Part shown: in pieces, positions 34,274 to 42,214 of the stretch
How the letters are laid out: each line of letters starts with the position of its first letter
How positions within the stretch are numbered: position 1 is the stretch's first letter
DNA from: Sphingobacteriales bacterium UTBCD1
GTDB lineage: Bacteria > Bacteroidota > Bacteroidia > Chitinophagales > Chitinophagaceae
Length of the DNA stretch: 63,802 nucleotides
Reading direction: 5' to 3'
NCBI GenBank assembly: GCA_002066995.1
Contig: MWTC01000014.1
Coordinates: forward strand, 1 to 63,802
The notes under the pieces: model-generated
What the model saw: the letters and a program-made list of their open reading frames with translations, nothing else
What the model was told of the DNA's origin: nothing
The model's database searches: none
Program-made: the position numbers and the translations under genes

Positions 34274-35533
34274 ATGAAACATGCGATTACCTCTTTGATA
34301 AATTTTCTGTTCTCAATGACGATGATGCAATCCCTGATTTCACAATCTGGTACATTCGGTCATTTGATTTATACAGTTCCTCCAGGCTGGAAGGAAACCA
34401 AGTACCAGAACGGAATACAACTGGGCATATCTCCTGCACCCCGGGAATTGCTGACGATACAAATATTACAATCCATGAATTTTTCCGGAACGATGGAACA
34501 GGCTCTTGAAAAAAGTTATGATGAAACCTGCACTATTTTACAAGTGACCAAAATGAGGGAAGTAAGCGGTTTGAGTTATACTGCAAAAGATCCCAAAAGA
34601 TCTTTTAAAGGATGGGAATATATTCGCTGTTCCGGAGGCATCCATGTTAATAACGGCACTCCTTATCCAGATGAATATGGCCTTGAGTTATTTGTTCTAA
34701 AAATCAATAATCGTTTTGAACGGATAGCTATTGTGAAATCAAGAAATACCTGCGGAGGATTATCAAGATATTATCCTTCTGACAGGTTAAGCTTTCATAA
34801 TGCTATTGAAGATTTTTTGTTCTCACTGAAATTCGATGACTGGACGGAACCTGTTGTGGCAAACGGCACTCTTAATGGAAATGTTTTTACAGGTGTATGG
34901 CAAGGCCTTTCCCTATCAGTCGGTCTTTCAAAACCGGGGGCGCCACTGGGAGCAGAATTAACTGTGAAGCATCTTATCCTGTTTTCAAACGGGCAGGCTT
35001 ATTTCGGAAAGAATTTTCCTTTTGAAGGTTTGGACGAATTAAACACCTGGATCAGTGCAGAAAATGACCGAAGGGATTGGGGTTATTACAGCTTCAATAG
35101 TAGCAGGGGCTTTTTAAAATTACCTTATGAAGAAATCCCCATGCGGGTAGAAAATAACAAGCTCATCATTACTACCAATAAAACCGATCATGGATTTATA
35201 AAGCAAAGCCCGGTTGATGGCACTACCTTCAACGGCACATACACTATGAGTGAAGCCTATGGCATAATACCATCTATAAGTTTTAGTTCTGATGGCAGAT
35301 TTGTTGACAAAGGCGCTGTCAGAGTCCTTTATCATGACAATAACGGATGCACTAACCCGGGGATAACCGGTGGCTCCGGCACTTATGAAGTAAAAAATCA
35401 TTCCCTGATTTTTTCATACTCCGATGGCAGGAAAATAAAAATTGCCATCACCGGCAGCGGGTTGGGAAAAAATAATCCGGACCCGCACGTTCTGATTCTC
35501 AGTTTTAATGAAGACAGACTTTCAAAGCAGTGA
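34274..35533 (+). CDS. Secreted protein, family B copy 3
   Basis: 419 residues with signal peptide (INFLFSMTMMQSLISQ). N-terminal PxGW domain (LIYTVPPGWKETKYQNGIQL), then a lipocalin-like C-terminal part beginning VFTGVWQGLSLS and ending with SGTYEVKNHSLIFSYSDGRK, in register with LLLQYSDGRQ of copy 1. A stretch TFNGTYTMSEAYG separates two beta units. Last gene of the accessory region; a hairpin terminator and a change of strand follow, marking the border with housekeeping genes. Confidence 0.8.
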   Translation: MKHAITSLINFLFSMTMMQSLISQSGTFGHLIYTVPPGWKETKYQNGIQLGISPAPRELLTIQILQSMNFSGTMEQALEKSYDETCTILQVTKMREVSGLSYTAKDPKRSFKGWEYIRCSGGIHVNNGTPYPDEYGLELFVLKINNRFERIAIVKSRNTCGGLSRYYPSDRLSFHNAIEDFLFSLKFDDWTEPVVANGTLNGNVFTGVWQGLSLSVGLSKPGAPLGAELTVKHLILFSNGQAYFGKNFPFEGLDELNTWISAENDRRDWGYYSFNSSRGFLKLPYEEIPMRVENNKLIITTNKTDHGFIKQSPVDGTTFNGTYTMSEAYGIIPSISFSSDGRFVDKGAVRVLYHDNNGCTNPGITGGSGTYEVKNHSLIFSYSDGRKIKIAITGSGLGKNNPDPHVLILSFNEDRLSKQ

Positions 35534-35539
35534 CCGGGT

Positions 35540-35565
35540 AAAAAAAATCCTCTTGCATAAGAGGA
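35540..35565 (-). terminator. Hairpin terminator between family B copy 3 and osmC-like gene
   Basis: Stem TCCTCTT/AAGAGGA (35548-35554 with 35559-35565) with loop GCAT. On the minus strand it is followed by eight T (A-run 35540-35547), so it fits a terminator for the minus-strand osmC transcript. The other side is A/T-rich too, so it may act in both directions. Confidence 0.7.
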
Positions 35566-35591
35566 ATAATAAAATAACCGGTGAAAATATC

Positions 35592-36038
35592 TTATGTCCC
35601 GCTTTCTTCCAAAGCTTTAAAACTCTTCACCTGCTGGGCATCCATAGATATGGAAATAGCACCCAAAGCTTTACTCACCGGGCAATTGGCTTTTGCTTCT
35701 TCAGCATATTGAGGAAAATCTTTTACTTTCAATTTGGGGACTTTCGCCCTCACCACCAAATGACTTCCTGTAATGGCTCCGTTTTCCAGTGTAAGGGTAC
35801 ACTTTGTTTCGATCCGGCTGGGTGTAAAACCGGCGGCGCCTAAAACAAAACTTAACTTCATGGAATAACAACAGGCATGCGCCGCTGCTATTAACTCCTC
35901 GGGGTTAGTGTACGTACCGTCTTCAAAACGGCTCCTGAAATCGTATTTCTTATTTTTAATTACTCCGGATTGGGTGGTGACTTTTCCACCGCCTTCTTTA
36001 CCGGTTCCTTTCCAGTTGGCTGTTGCTGTTCGTTTCAT
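35592..36038 (-). CDS. osmC: OsmC-family peroxiredoxin-like protein
   Basis: 148 residues, usual family length. Thiol-dependent removal of organic or fatty-acid hydroperoxides in the cytoplasm. Seen: TNPEELIAAAHACCYSMKL with the active Cys pair region C56-C57 after the conserved Glu, the second catalytic Cys in ANCPVSKALG (C119), and the N-terminal RTATANWKGTGKEGGGKV typical of the OsmC branch. It lies 20 bp behind scpA on the same strand and is probably co-transcribed. OsmC and Ohr are close relatives; the sequence pattern fits OsmC better. Confidence 0.88.
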   Translation of the reverse strand: MKRTATANWKGTGKEGGGKVTTQSGVIKNKKYDFRSRFEDGTYTNPEELIAAAHACCYSMKLSFVLGAAGFTPSRIETKCTLTLENGAITGSHLVVRAKVPKLKVKDFPQYAEEAKANCPVSKALGAISISMDAQQVKSFKALEESGT

Positions 36039-36058
36039 ATAGTATATTTTATTTAAAG

Positions 36059-36853
36059 TTAATTGATTTTTTCCGGGCTTTCATCAGCAAGTTCTGCAAG
36101 CCTGTCTTCCGGCCTGTTATATTCAATAATGAAATTATTCTTTCCCGAGCCTAACAGTATTTTTAAAAACTTCTGCTGTACCAGTTCCAGCAGGGAAAGA
36201 AATAAGAATATAGCATGCACCCTGTTCTCGCACCGGTCAAATATTTCATGAAATGCCACTGATTTCCGCTGCTGAGCAAGCGAAAGCATCTGGTCGCGGC
36301 TTTCTTCCATGGTATAATCATACTGCACTACCGTATGCACCGGTTTATTGTGGCGGTCCGAAAACTTCTGCATGGCCTTTTCAAAAGCCCTCATGAGTTT
36401 GAACAGGGTGATCGCCTGTATCTCTGTTCCTTCTCCGGCAGCCTCACCTATCTCAGAAAGCTCTTGCTGGATATTTCCTCTTTTTACCAGCAGCATCCGC
36501 TGTGCTTCCATTTCTGCCATCTGCGCAGATGCTTCCTTGAATCTTTTATATTCCAGTATTTTATTGATCAGTTCCTGCCTCGGATCTATTTCATTACCCA
36601 TTTCATCCAGTTCCTTGCGGGGCAAAAGCATTTTGGCTTTGATGCGCATTAACGTGGATATAAAAAGAATGAACTCACTTGAAAGTTCAATATTCAATGA
36701 TTCCTGCTCATGAATGTATTGAAGAAAATCATTCGTGATTTTCGTGATCGGAATATTATAAATATCCAGTTCGTCTCTTTCGATAAAAAACAAAAGAAGA
36801 TCGAATGGCCCTTCAAACTGGGGAAGTTTTATCTGGTAATTGGAGGTATTCAC
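36059..36853 (-). CDS. scpA: Segregation and condensation protein A
   Basis: Kleisin subunit of the SMC condensin complex. 264 residues. N-terminal signature YQIKLPQFEGPFDLLLFFIE, then NIPITKITNDFLQYI and ILFISTLMRIKAKMLLP, all typical of ScpA; C-terminal winged-helix part with FLFLSLLELVQQKFLKI. Start codon is GTG (36851-36853); no ATG is available before the conserved N-terminus. A perfect TAGCTTTG -7 box lies 43 bp upstream. scpB is not in the window. osmC-like follows after 20 bp. Confidence 0.93.
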   Translation of the reverse strand: MNTSNYQIKLPQFEGPFDLLLFFIERDELDIYNIPITKITNDFLQYIHEQESLNIELSSEFILFISTLMRIKAKMLLPRKELDEMGNEIDPRQELINKILEYKRFKEASAQMAEMEAQRMLLVKRGNIQQELSEIGEAAGEGTEIQAITLFKLMRAFEKAMQKFSDRHNKPVHTVVQYDYTMEESRDQMLSLAQQRKSVAFHEIFDRCENRVHAIFLFLSLLELVQQKFLKILLGSGKNNFIIEYNRPEDRLAELADESPEKIN

Positions 36854-36895
36854 TAAATCTGATTTAAAGTTTCCGGCTTGTACAAACCCTGGTTA

Positions 36896-36903
36896 CAAAG
36901 CTA
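36896..36903 (-). promoter_or_regulatory. -7 box of scpA promoter
   Basis: TAGCTTTG on the minus strand, a perfect TAnnTTTG match, 43 bp before the GTG start. Confidence 0.5.
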
Positions 36904-36979
36904 AGGATTGCGGTGCAATCCATGCCTGTTACCCTGCAAGCGTCCGAAACGGAAAAGATACTGTATTTTTTAATGCCTT

Positions 36980-37921
36980 TTAAAATTTTACTGCCAGGCC
37001 AATCCCCATCAGTTCTTTTACCTGGAGGGAGGCACCGCCGATACTGCCGTCCCCTTTAACTGTTTTGATATCATTATCGTAGATCATATCCACATTCAGA
37101 TTCATTGAGATCACTTTGGTCACTTTCACCAGCAGCATATTGGTCCAGAATACATCAATATTCTGCGGGTCATGTTTGTAATTGGAAAACAGATCCAGCC
37201 TGCCCTGGAAACTGGCGCTTTTACTGAGTATGGCTTTATAGCTGGCCGAAGCAAAAGCGCCAAACTCAGACCTTGACCTTTTTCCCGGCTCCACACCATA
37301 GGCGCCGGCGTTTGATAAACTGTCTTGTTTGACTATTACCCAACGAGCCGTGACCGGTGAAAGAAAAACAGAAAAGTTTTTACCGGGCTGGTAGGTTATA
37401 CCCGGAGACAGGATCACATAAGCCGGAGCAAAAAAATCCGAGGTTAAAACTTTTGTATTGTTATCAGGATAAGCATACCCTTTGCTGAACTGTGTGCGGA
37501 AATTGAACAAGCCGCTCAGGTACCATTCTTTGTGCAATTGATATCCATATCTGGAGAGCAGGTCAATCCGGTCATCCGACTTTCGTGTGCCCAGGCTGGT
37601 AGTATTTAAAAAACCATAAGCTAAATCAAGTGTATTATCCCATTGATGTCTTTCTTTTTTGTAAAAGGCATGAAGGCTGAGCAATGTTGTAATGGAAAGG
37701 GAAGATTTATCTCCGCCTGCCGCCCAGTTTCTCAAAGCGCCCTGGTTTAAATTCAGGTTATAAAATCCTCCTGTTTTCCACAGCTTCTTACTGGTATCTG
37801 CTTCATCTTTTTTGATCGTCTTATTTGCATCTGCCTGCAGTTGTTTCATCGTCTGGTCCTGTGCGAACAATGCTTCAAAGCTCATTACGGTTATCACCAG
37901 AAAATAAAAAATAATCTTCAT
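36980..37921 (-). CDS. DUF3078 outer-membrane-type protein
   Basis: 313 residues from the ATG that begins the signal peptide MKIIFYFLVITVMSFEALFA (a 15-residue longer start exists but spoils it). Mature part opens with KKLWKTGGFYNLNLNQGALRNWAAGG; the phrase NLNQGALRNWAAGG is characteristic of DUF3078. The rest is an alternating beta pattern with aromatic girdles (YGYQLHKEWYLSGLFNFR, GITYQPGKNFSVFLSP) ending in KF, as in outer-membrane barrels. Function is unknown for the family. A terminator of the upstream mscL gene lies in the 72-bp gap before it. Confidence 0.85.
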   Translation of the reverse strand: MKIIFYFLVITVMSFEALFAQDQTMKQLQADANKTIKKDEADTSKKLWKTGGFYNLNLNQGALRNWAAGGDKSSLSITTLLSLHAFYKKERHQWDNTLDLAYGFLNTTSLGTRKSDDRIDLLSRYGYQLHKEWYLSGLFNFRTQFSKGYAYPDNNTKVLTSDFFAPAYVILSPGITYQPGKNFSVFLSPVTARWVIVKQDSLSNAGAYGVEPGKRSRSEFGAFASASYKAILSKSASFQGRLDLFSNYKHDPQNIDVFWTNMLLVKVTKVISMNLNVDMIYDNDIKTVKGDGSIGGASLQVKELMGIGLAVKF

Positions 37922-37945
37922 AAAGTTGATTTTAAAAAATAATAA

Positions 37946-37973
37946 GGCAGGAACAGCCATAACCATTCCTGCC
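37946..37973 (-). terminator. Terminator behind mscL
   Basis: Perfect 8-bp stem GGCAGGAA/TTCCTGCC (37946-37953 and 37966-37973), loop of 12, followed on the minus strand by a T-rich run ending at about 37934. It lies between the mscL stop and the DUF3078 start. Confidence 0.75.
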
Positions 37974-37993
37974 TGGAATATGTTTGAAAAAAT

Positions 37994-38398
37994 TTATTTT
38001 TTTAACGCATCCCTTATTTCCATCAGCAACTGATCTGTAGAAGAAGGTGCAGCAGGTGCCGCTTCCTCTTTTTTCTTTAAAGCATTTATTGCTTTAACAA
38101 TAAGAAACATAATGAATGCAACAATAATAAAATTTATAACCGCTGTCAGGAAATCGCCCCATTTCAGATAGACTGCTTCTTTAAGTACTTTCCCTGTTCC
38201 ATCCACAACGGAATCTTTAAGTTTCAGCATATTCTTGCTGAAATCAGTGCCACCGATCAACCCGATCAATGGTGAAACAATTCCTTCCGTCAATGAGCTG
38301 ACAACTTTACCGAATGCAGCTCCCATTACAAAAGCAACCGCAATGTCAACGAGATTGCCTTTCATGGCAAATGTTTTGAATTCCTTTAGCATTCCCAT
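37994..38398 (-). CDS. mscL: Large-conductance mechanosensitive channel
   Basis: 134 residues, usual length. Pentameric inner-membrane channel opened by membrane tension to release solutes on osmotic downshock. Seen: N-terminal KEFKTFAMKGNLVDIAVAF, TM1 VMGAAFGKVVSSLTEG with the Gly-Ala helix-packing pattern, periplasmic loop, TM2 FLTAVINFIIVAFIMFLIVK and a charged C-terminal helix after KKKEEAAP. A perfect TATATTTG -7 box stands 22 bp upstream and a strong terminator follows, so it is probably monocistronic. Confidence 0.95.
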   Translation of the reverse strand: MGMLKEFKTFAMKGNLVDIAVAFVMGAAFGKVVSSLTEGIVSPLIGLIGGTDFSKNMLKLKDSVVDGTGKVLKEAVYLKWGDFLTAVINFIIVAFIMFLIVKAINALKKKEEAAPAAPSSTDQLLMEIRDALKK

Positions 38399-38419
38399 AT
38401 AGATGAATTTTTAAAGGGG

Positions 38420-38427
38420 CAAATATA
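38420..38427 (-). promoter_or_regulatory. -7 box of mscL promoter
   Basis: TATATTTG on the minus strand, perfect TAnnTTTG match, 22 bp before the ATG. Confidence 0.55.
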
Positions 38428-38442
38428 AACCTTAATTTTAAT

Positions 38443-39189
38443 TTACTTTTTTAAACCCGGGTAATGCATATCCAGGCTCACCAGCAGGTCATGCAGTTGT
38501 TTGGCTATAATATATTCTTTATACCAGTTCTGATCTGAAGGTACAATGGTCCATGGTATCGTATCACAGTTTTCAAAGCAATCTTCATAAGCTTTCATAT
38601 AATCATTCCACAGTTTTGCTTCTTTAAAATCCTGTTCATTATATTTCCACATCTTCCCCGGGTCCTTGGTACGTTCTTTCAACCGCTCCTGTTGCTCTTC
38701 CCTGGAAATATGCAGGTAAAATTTCAGAATATGTGTGTTATTATGATATTGCAGCAACTCTTCAAAATCATTAATGGATTTCATTCGCTTATATGCCGTT
38801 TCATCATCACAGAATTTGTGTACCCGGGTAACGAGTATATCCTCGTAATGAGACCTGTTGAACACCTGGATCATTCCTTTGGCCGGTGCATGCTGGTGCA
38901 CCCTCCATAAAAAATCATGCGCTGCTTCTTCCGGTGTGGGAACTTTAAAAGATTTTACCGTTACCCCCTGCGGGTTTAATTTTCCAAATACCGAACGGAT
39001 TGTTCCGTCTTTGCCGCTGGCATCCAATCCCTGGAGGACCACCAAAACAGAATGTTTGTGTTCTGCATATAATAAATTCTGAAGTTCATCCAGGTTATCA
39101 AGGGTTTTTTGCAGTTTATCTTTTGTTTCTTTTTTCTCAAAATTTTCCGGGGCCCTGGTGGATATACTGCTTAGTTTTATTTTTCCCAT
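38443..39189 (-). CDS. Polyphosphate kinase 2 family protein
   Basis: 248 residues. PPK2 enzymes transfer phosphate between polyphosphate and nucleotides. Walker A loop GLDASGKDG (G54-G62), lid region and the conserved NRSHYEDILVTRVH segment, then KFYLHISREEQQERLKER and the WKYNEQDFKEAKLWNDY line common to short, one-domain PPK2 proteins. The sequence pattern suits the class that phosphorylates nucleoside mono- or diphosphates with polyphosphate; class is not certain from reading alone. Stands in the same direction as mscL with 44 bp between, across a strong mscL promoter. Confidence 0.9.
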   Translation of the reverse strand: MGKIKLSSISTRAPENFEKKETKDKLQKTLDNLDELQNLLYAEHKHSVLVVLQGLDASGKDGTIRSVFGKLNPQGVTVKSFKVPTPEEAAHDFLWRVHQHAPAKGMIQVFNRSHYEDILVTRVHKFCDDETAYKRMKSINDFEELLQYHNNTHILKFYLHISREEQQERLKERTKDPGKMWKYNEQDFKEAKLWNDYMKAYEDCFENCDTIPWTIVPSDQNWYKEYIIAKQLHDLLVSLDMHYPGLKK

Positions 39190-39288
39190 ATATTAATTTT
39201 ATTGAAACAGCTGCAAGATAAAAAATGTTTTATTCTGCTGCCGTACCTTCGCCGGGCCTGAATAAAACATACTATTCACATTGATTAC

Positions 39289-40173
39289 ATGAATAACAAG
39301 GCCATCAGCTGGATCATTTTTATATTATTGTCATTTATCTGGGGCAGCCCGTTTATCATTATGAAACTAAGCAAAGAAAGCCTGCCTCCTTTGATGATGA
39401 CGGCTCTCTTAATTTTTTCAGCAGGAATAGTCTTACTGCCGTTTGCTTTTTTTCATATTTCAAAAATTCCGAAAAATAAAATAGGGTTTATCATCATTGC
39501 AGGCATTTTCGGGAATCTTCTGCCTGCTTTTCTCTATCCGGTTGCTATTTCAAATAATGTGGACAGTGCATTAGCCGGCATTCTTAATGCCCTTACTCCC
39601 ATCTTTGTAATTATCCTGGGATTGCTTTTTTTTAAAACAAGGGTGAGTTCATCAAAAGCCACCGGCGCCCTGATCGGCTTTGCGGGCATGTGCCTTTTGA
39701 CCTTGATGGAGCGAACCGTCAATTTTCAAAATACGGGATATGCTTTACTGATTGTGCTGGCCACTGTAAGTTATGCAGTCAACATCCTGCTGGTGGGTCA
39801 TTTTCTGAAAGAACAGAACCCGATTCATATAACTACTGTTTCCATTTCATTCCTGGTTATTCCTTCTGCAATTATACTGTGGCAGCAGGATTTTTCTGCC
39901 CTTGATTTTCACAGCTCTGAAGTACTCTGGTCGGTAACAGCAATTGCCCTTTTTGGCATTGCCGGTACAGCCATTGCCACCGGTTTGTTTTATATTTTGC
40001 TGAAAAAAGGCGGCGGCGTTTTTGCCTCCATGATTATTTACGGAACACCCTTCGTTGCATTATTCTGGGGATTCATTGATCACGAAAAAATCACCGCACT
40101 TCGAATCGTTTCCTTATTAATTATTCTTGCAGGGGTCTATCTTGCCTCACGCAACGGCAGTGAAAATAATTAA
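39289..40173 (+). CDS. EamA/DMT-family transporter
   Basis: 294 residues with ten predicted TM helices in two EamA repeats (about 5-140 and 150-288). First helix SWIIFILLSFIWGSPFIIMK and the phrase ALAGILNALTPIFVIILGLL are typical of the drug/metabolite exporter group. Substrate cannot be told from sequence. It is transcribed alone; neighbours on both sides face the other way, and frr ends only 12 bp behind its stop. Confidence 0.88.
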   Translation: MNNKAISWIIFILLSFIWGSPFIIMKLSKESLPPLMMTALLIFSAGIVLLPFAFFHISKIPKNKIGFIIIAGIFGNLLPAFLYPVAISNNVDSALAGILNALTPIFVIILGLLFFKTRVSSSKATGALIGFAGMCLLTLMERTVNFQNTGYALLIVLATVSYAVNILLVGHFLKEQNPIHITTVSISFLVIPSAIILWQQDFSALDFHSSEVLWSVTAIALFGIAGTAIATGLFYILLKKGGGVFASMIIYGTPFVALFWGFIDHEKITALRIVSLLIILAGVYLASRNGSENN

Positions 40174-40185
40174 CGGCACAATCAT

Positions 40186-40749
40186 TTATACCGCCATAAT
40201 CTCTTTCTCTTTTGCAGCAAGATGTTTTTCTATGGCGCTGATGTATTTATCCGTAACCTGTTGAACAATATTCTCCGTATCCTTGGCAACATCTTTACTT
40301 AGCCCGTTTTTCTCCAGTTTTTTAACCTGCTCTATTGCATCCCGGCGTATGTTACGAATCGCTACACGGGAGTTCTCCGCTTCAGCATGGCATCTCTTTA
40401 CCAGTTCCTTTCTTCTTTCTTCGGTTAAGGGAGGTAAAAACAACCGGATCAGGCTACCGTCATTTTGGGGTGTGATGCCAATATTTGCAGCAAGAATCGC
40501 TTTTTCAATGGGATGCAGCATATTCTTTTCCCATGGCTGTATGCTCAATGTTCTTGCATCCATCACACTCACATTGGCCACCTGGCTGATGGGCATCTGG
40601 GAACCGTAATAGTCCACCATAATACCGTCAATCATTTGCGGATTGGCTTTGCCCGCCCTGATCTTCGTTAACTCTGTTTCCAAATGAGCGATCGCTTTTT
40701 TCATATTTTCTTCAGCAGATCCGGCAATCGTTGAAATATCTTCTGGCAT
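40186..40749 (-). CDS. frr: Ribosome recycling factor
   Basis: 187 residues from the ATG at 40749; a TTG six codons earlier is less likely because RRFs are about 185 residues long. Three-helix bundle pattern: KAIAHLETELTKIRAGKANP, the SVMDARTLSIQPWEKNML hinge, IRLFLPPLTEERRKELVKR and the C-terminal helix. With EF-G it splits post-termination ribosomes. The usual neighbour pyrH is absent here. A perfect TAGTTTTG -7 box lies 20 bp upstream. Confidence 0.96.
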   Translation of the reverse strand: MPEDISTIAGSAEENMKKAIAHLETELTKIRAGKANPQMIDGIMVDYYGSQMPISQVANVSVMDARTLSIQPWEKNMLHPIEKAILAANIGITPQNDGSLIRLFLPPLTEERRKELVKRCHAEAENSRVAIRNIRRDAIEQVKKLEKNGLSKDVAKDTENIVQQVTDKYISAIEKHLAAKEKEIMAV

Positions 40750-40768
40750 AAAATGATTTTTGTGCAAG

Positions 40769-40776
40769 CAAAACTA
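40769..40776 (-). promoter_or_regulatory. -7 box of frr promoter
   Basis: TAGTTTTG on the minus strand, perfect consensus, 20 bp before the frr ATG. Confidence 0.55.
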
Positions 40777-40856
40777 AGGAAACGGCAGTAACCTAAAAAA
40801 ATGCCGGAAGTAATTTAAGAGAATCTTCCGGCGATACTACTTATTGCTGAGAAAAA

Positions 40857-41990
40857 TTATTTTTCTTCCACGGCTGCTGTTTCTTTGGCCAGGGTTACCA
40901 CTTTTGAAGCCGGTTTTAATTCTGAAACACTATTCAGGCTCTTGGCTATAATCAAAGTGCGTCTCGGCTTCCGGTAATACAAAATCCCGAAACCGATAAA
41001 ACTCAATGATAACATCATCAGAAACAATTTAGTCGGGCCCATATCCCGTGCCACTATGGCAAGAGCAACAAATGCCGCATTTACAGACAGGCATATTAAT
41101 GTAATAGCTTTATGGCCGAATCCTCTCTCAAGCAAAAGATGATGAACATGATTACGATCGGGAGTAAAAGGAGAAAAGCCCCTGTAGATACGGATAGAGA
41201 AAACACGCAATGTATCCAAAAGCGGAACTATCAAAATTGAAAAGCCGACAGCAGCGGCAGATTCAACCGGTATGGTCATGAAAGGCTGATCAGCAATGTT
41301 GATAAACTTAATCACGAGAATCGAATTAACCAGCCCTATCATCAGGGATCCCGAATCTCCCATAAATATCTTTGCAGGATGATGATTGAAGATCAGAAAA
41401 GCTACCAGGCTGCCGGCCAGGGCAAAAGCCATTAGCGCATAGGCTTGTTCGCCGGCAAAGACGAAATAAGTTCCAAAGACCAGCGTGGTGAAAATGCCAA
41501 GGCTGCTTGCCAGGCCATCCACGCCATCAATGAGATTAAATGAATTGATCACTACGATAATGGTCAGGTAAGATAATGCCAATCCGAAACTTTCAGGCAC
41601 TTTATCTATTCCAAATAAACCATGCATGCTATCCAGCCGGATCCCGCCAAGATGAATAAGTATGGATGCAGCGATCACCTGTCCAATAATCTTTTTTGTT
41701 GCAGATAAAATGAGAATATCGTCTTTCAGGCCTAAAAAGAAAATTATCACGGCAGCTGCAAAAAAATATTGAAACTCGGGATTAAGGCTGACCTGAATAG
41801 AAAGAAGTGAAGCCAGAAAAAAGCCCCCGAAAATACCCACACCACCCAAAGAGGAAACAGGGGAGGAATGCAATTTCCTCTCATTAGGAATATCAAACAA
41901 TTTTTTCTCTTCCGCAATCTGTAATACTGCAGGTATCGCCAAAAAGCTAATGATAAAGGAAACGGAAGCTGTGAGTAAAATGTCCAGCAT
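40857..41990 (-). CDS. WecA/TagO/MraY-type UDP-sugar:undecaprenyl-phosphate transferase
   Basis: 377 residues, about ten TM helices. Starts surface polysaccharide assembly by moving a HexNAc-1-phosphate from UDP to undecaprenyl phosphate. Seen: IPNERKLHSSPVSSLGGVGI near the N-terminus, the metal-binding loops DD in LGLKDDILI and NLIDGVDGLASSLG, and KIFMGDSGSLMIG, followed by the HVHHLLL His motif. Ending is a polar cytosolic tail with Ala/Glu repeats. ATG chosen at 41990; an upstream frame start is inside the promoter. Donor sugar is most likely GlcNAc but not certain. Confidence 0.9.
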   Translation of the reverse strand: MLDILLTASVSFIISFLAIPAVLQIAEEKKLFDIPNERKLHSSPVSSLGGVGIFGGFFLASLLSIQVSLNPEFQYFFAAAVIIFFLGLKDDILILSATKKIIGQVIAASILIHLGGIRLDSMHGLFGIDKVPESFGLALSYLTIIVVINSFNLIDGVDGLASSLGIFTTLVFGTYFVFAGEQAYALMAFALAGSLVAFLIFNHHPAKIFMGDSGSLMIGLVNSILVIKFINIADQPFMTIPVESAAAVGFSILIVPLLDTLRVFSIRIYRGFSPFTPDRNHVHHLLLERGFGHKAITLICLSVNAAFVALAIVARDMGPTKLFLMMLSLSFIGFGILYYRKPRRTLIIAKSLNSVSELKPASKVVTLAKETAAVEEK

Positions 41991-42008
41991 CAAGTAGTAT
42001 TTGCCGTG

Positions 42009-42016
42009 CAAAAATA
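42009..42016 (-). promoter_or_regulatory. -7 box of the wecA/tagO-type gene
   Basis: TATTTTTG on the minus strand, perfect TAnnTTTG match, 19 bp before the ATG. Confidence 0.5.
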
Positions 42017-42097
42017 AGGCTTAGCACGTATGTAAAACAATTTATTTTATGGCTAATTTCCTGCGTTAACACCTTATTATTATCCCTGTCACTGAAA

Positions 42098-42117
42098 TAA
42101 ATTTGACAGTAAATTTG
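42098..42117 (+). promoter_or_regulatory. Twin -7 boxes before transketolase
   Basis: Two perfect TAAATTTG boxes (42098-42105 and 42110-42117) 12 bp apart, leaving a leader of about 95 bases before the transketolase ATG. Either or both could be used. Confidence 0.5.
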
Positions 42118-42214
42118 CGAAAGGAGAATTGTATTGAAAAAGAACGCAACTTTGCAAAACAAAACTTTTTAAGAAAAATCTCCTGTTTTTTAAACGGAAA
42201 AGAAAAATAAATTT

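Noticed and set aside
1-35533. Polysaccharide utilisation locus or type IX secretion cluster
   Set aside because: No SusC/SusD pair, no glycoside hydrolase, and no C-terminal sorting domain recognised in the secreted proteins.
35508-35843. Plus-strand frame over the osmC-like gene
   Set aside because: Overlaps a clear OsmC-family coding region on the minus strand and a terminator; no family pattern of its own.
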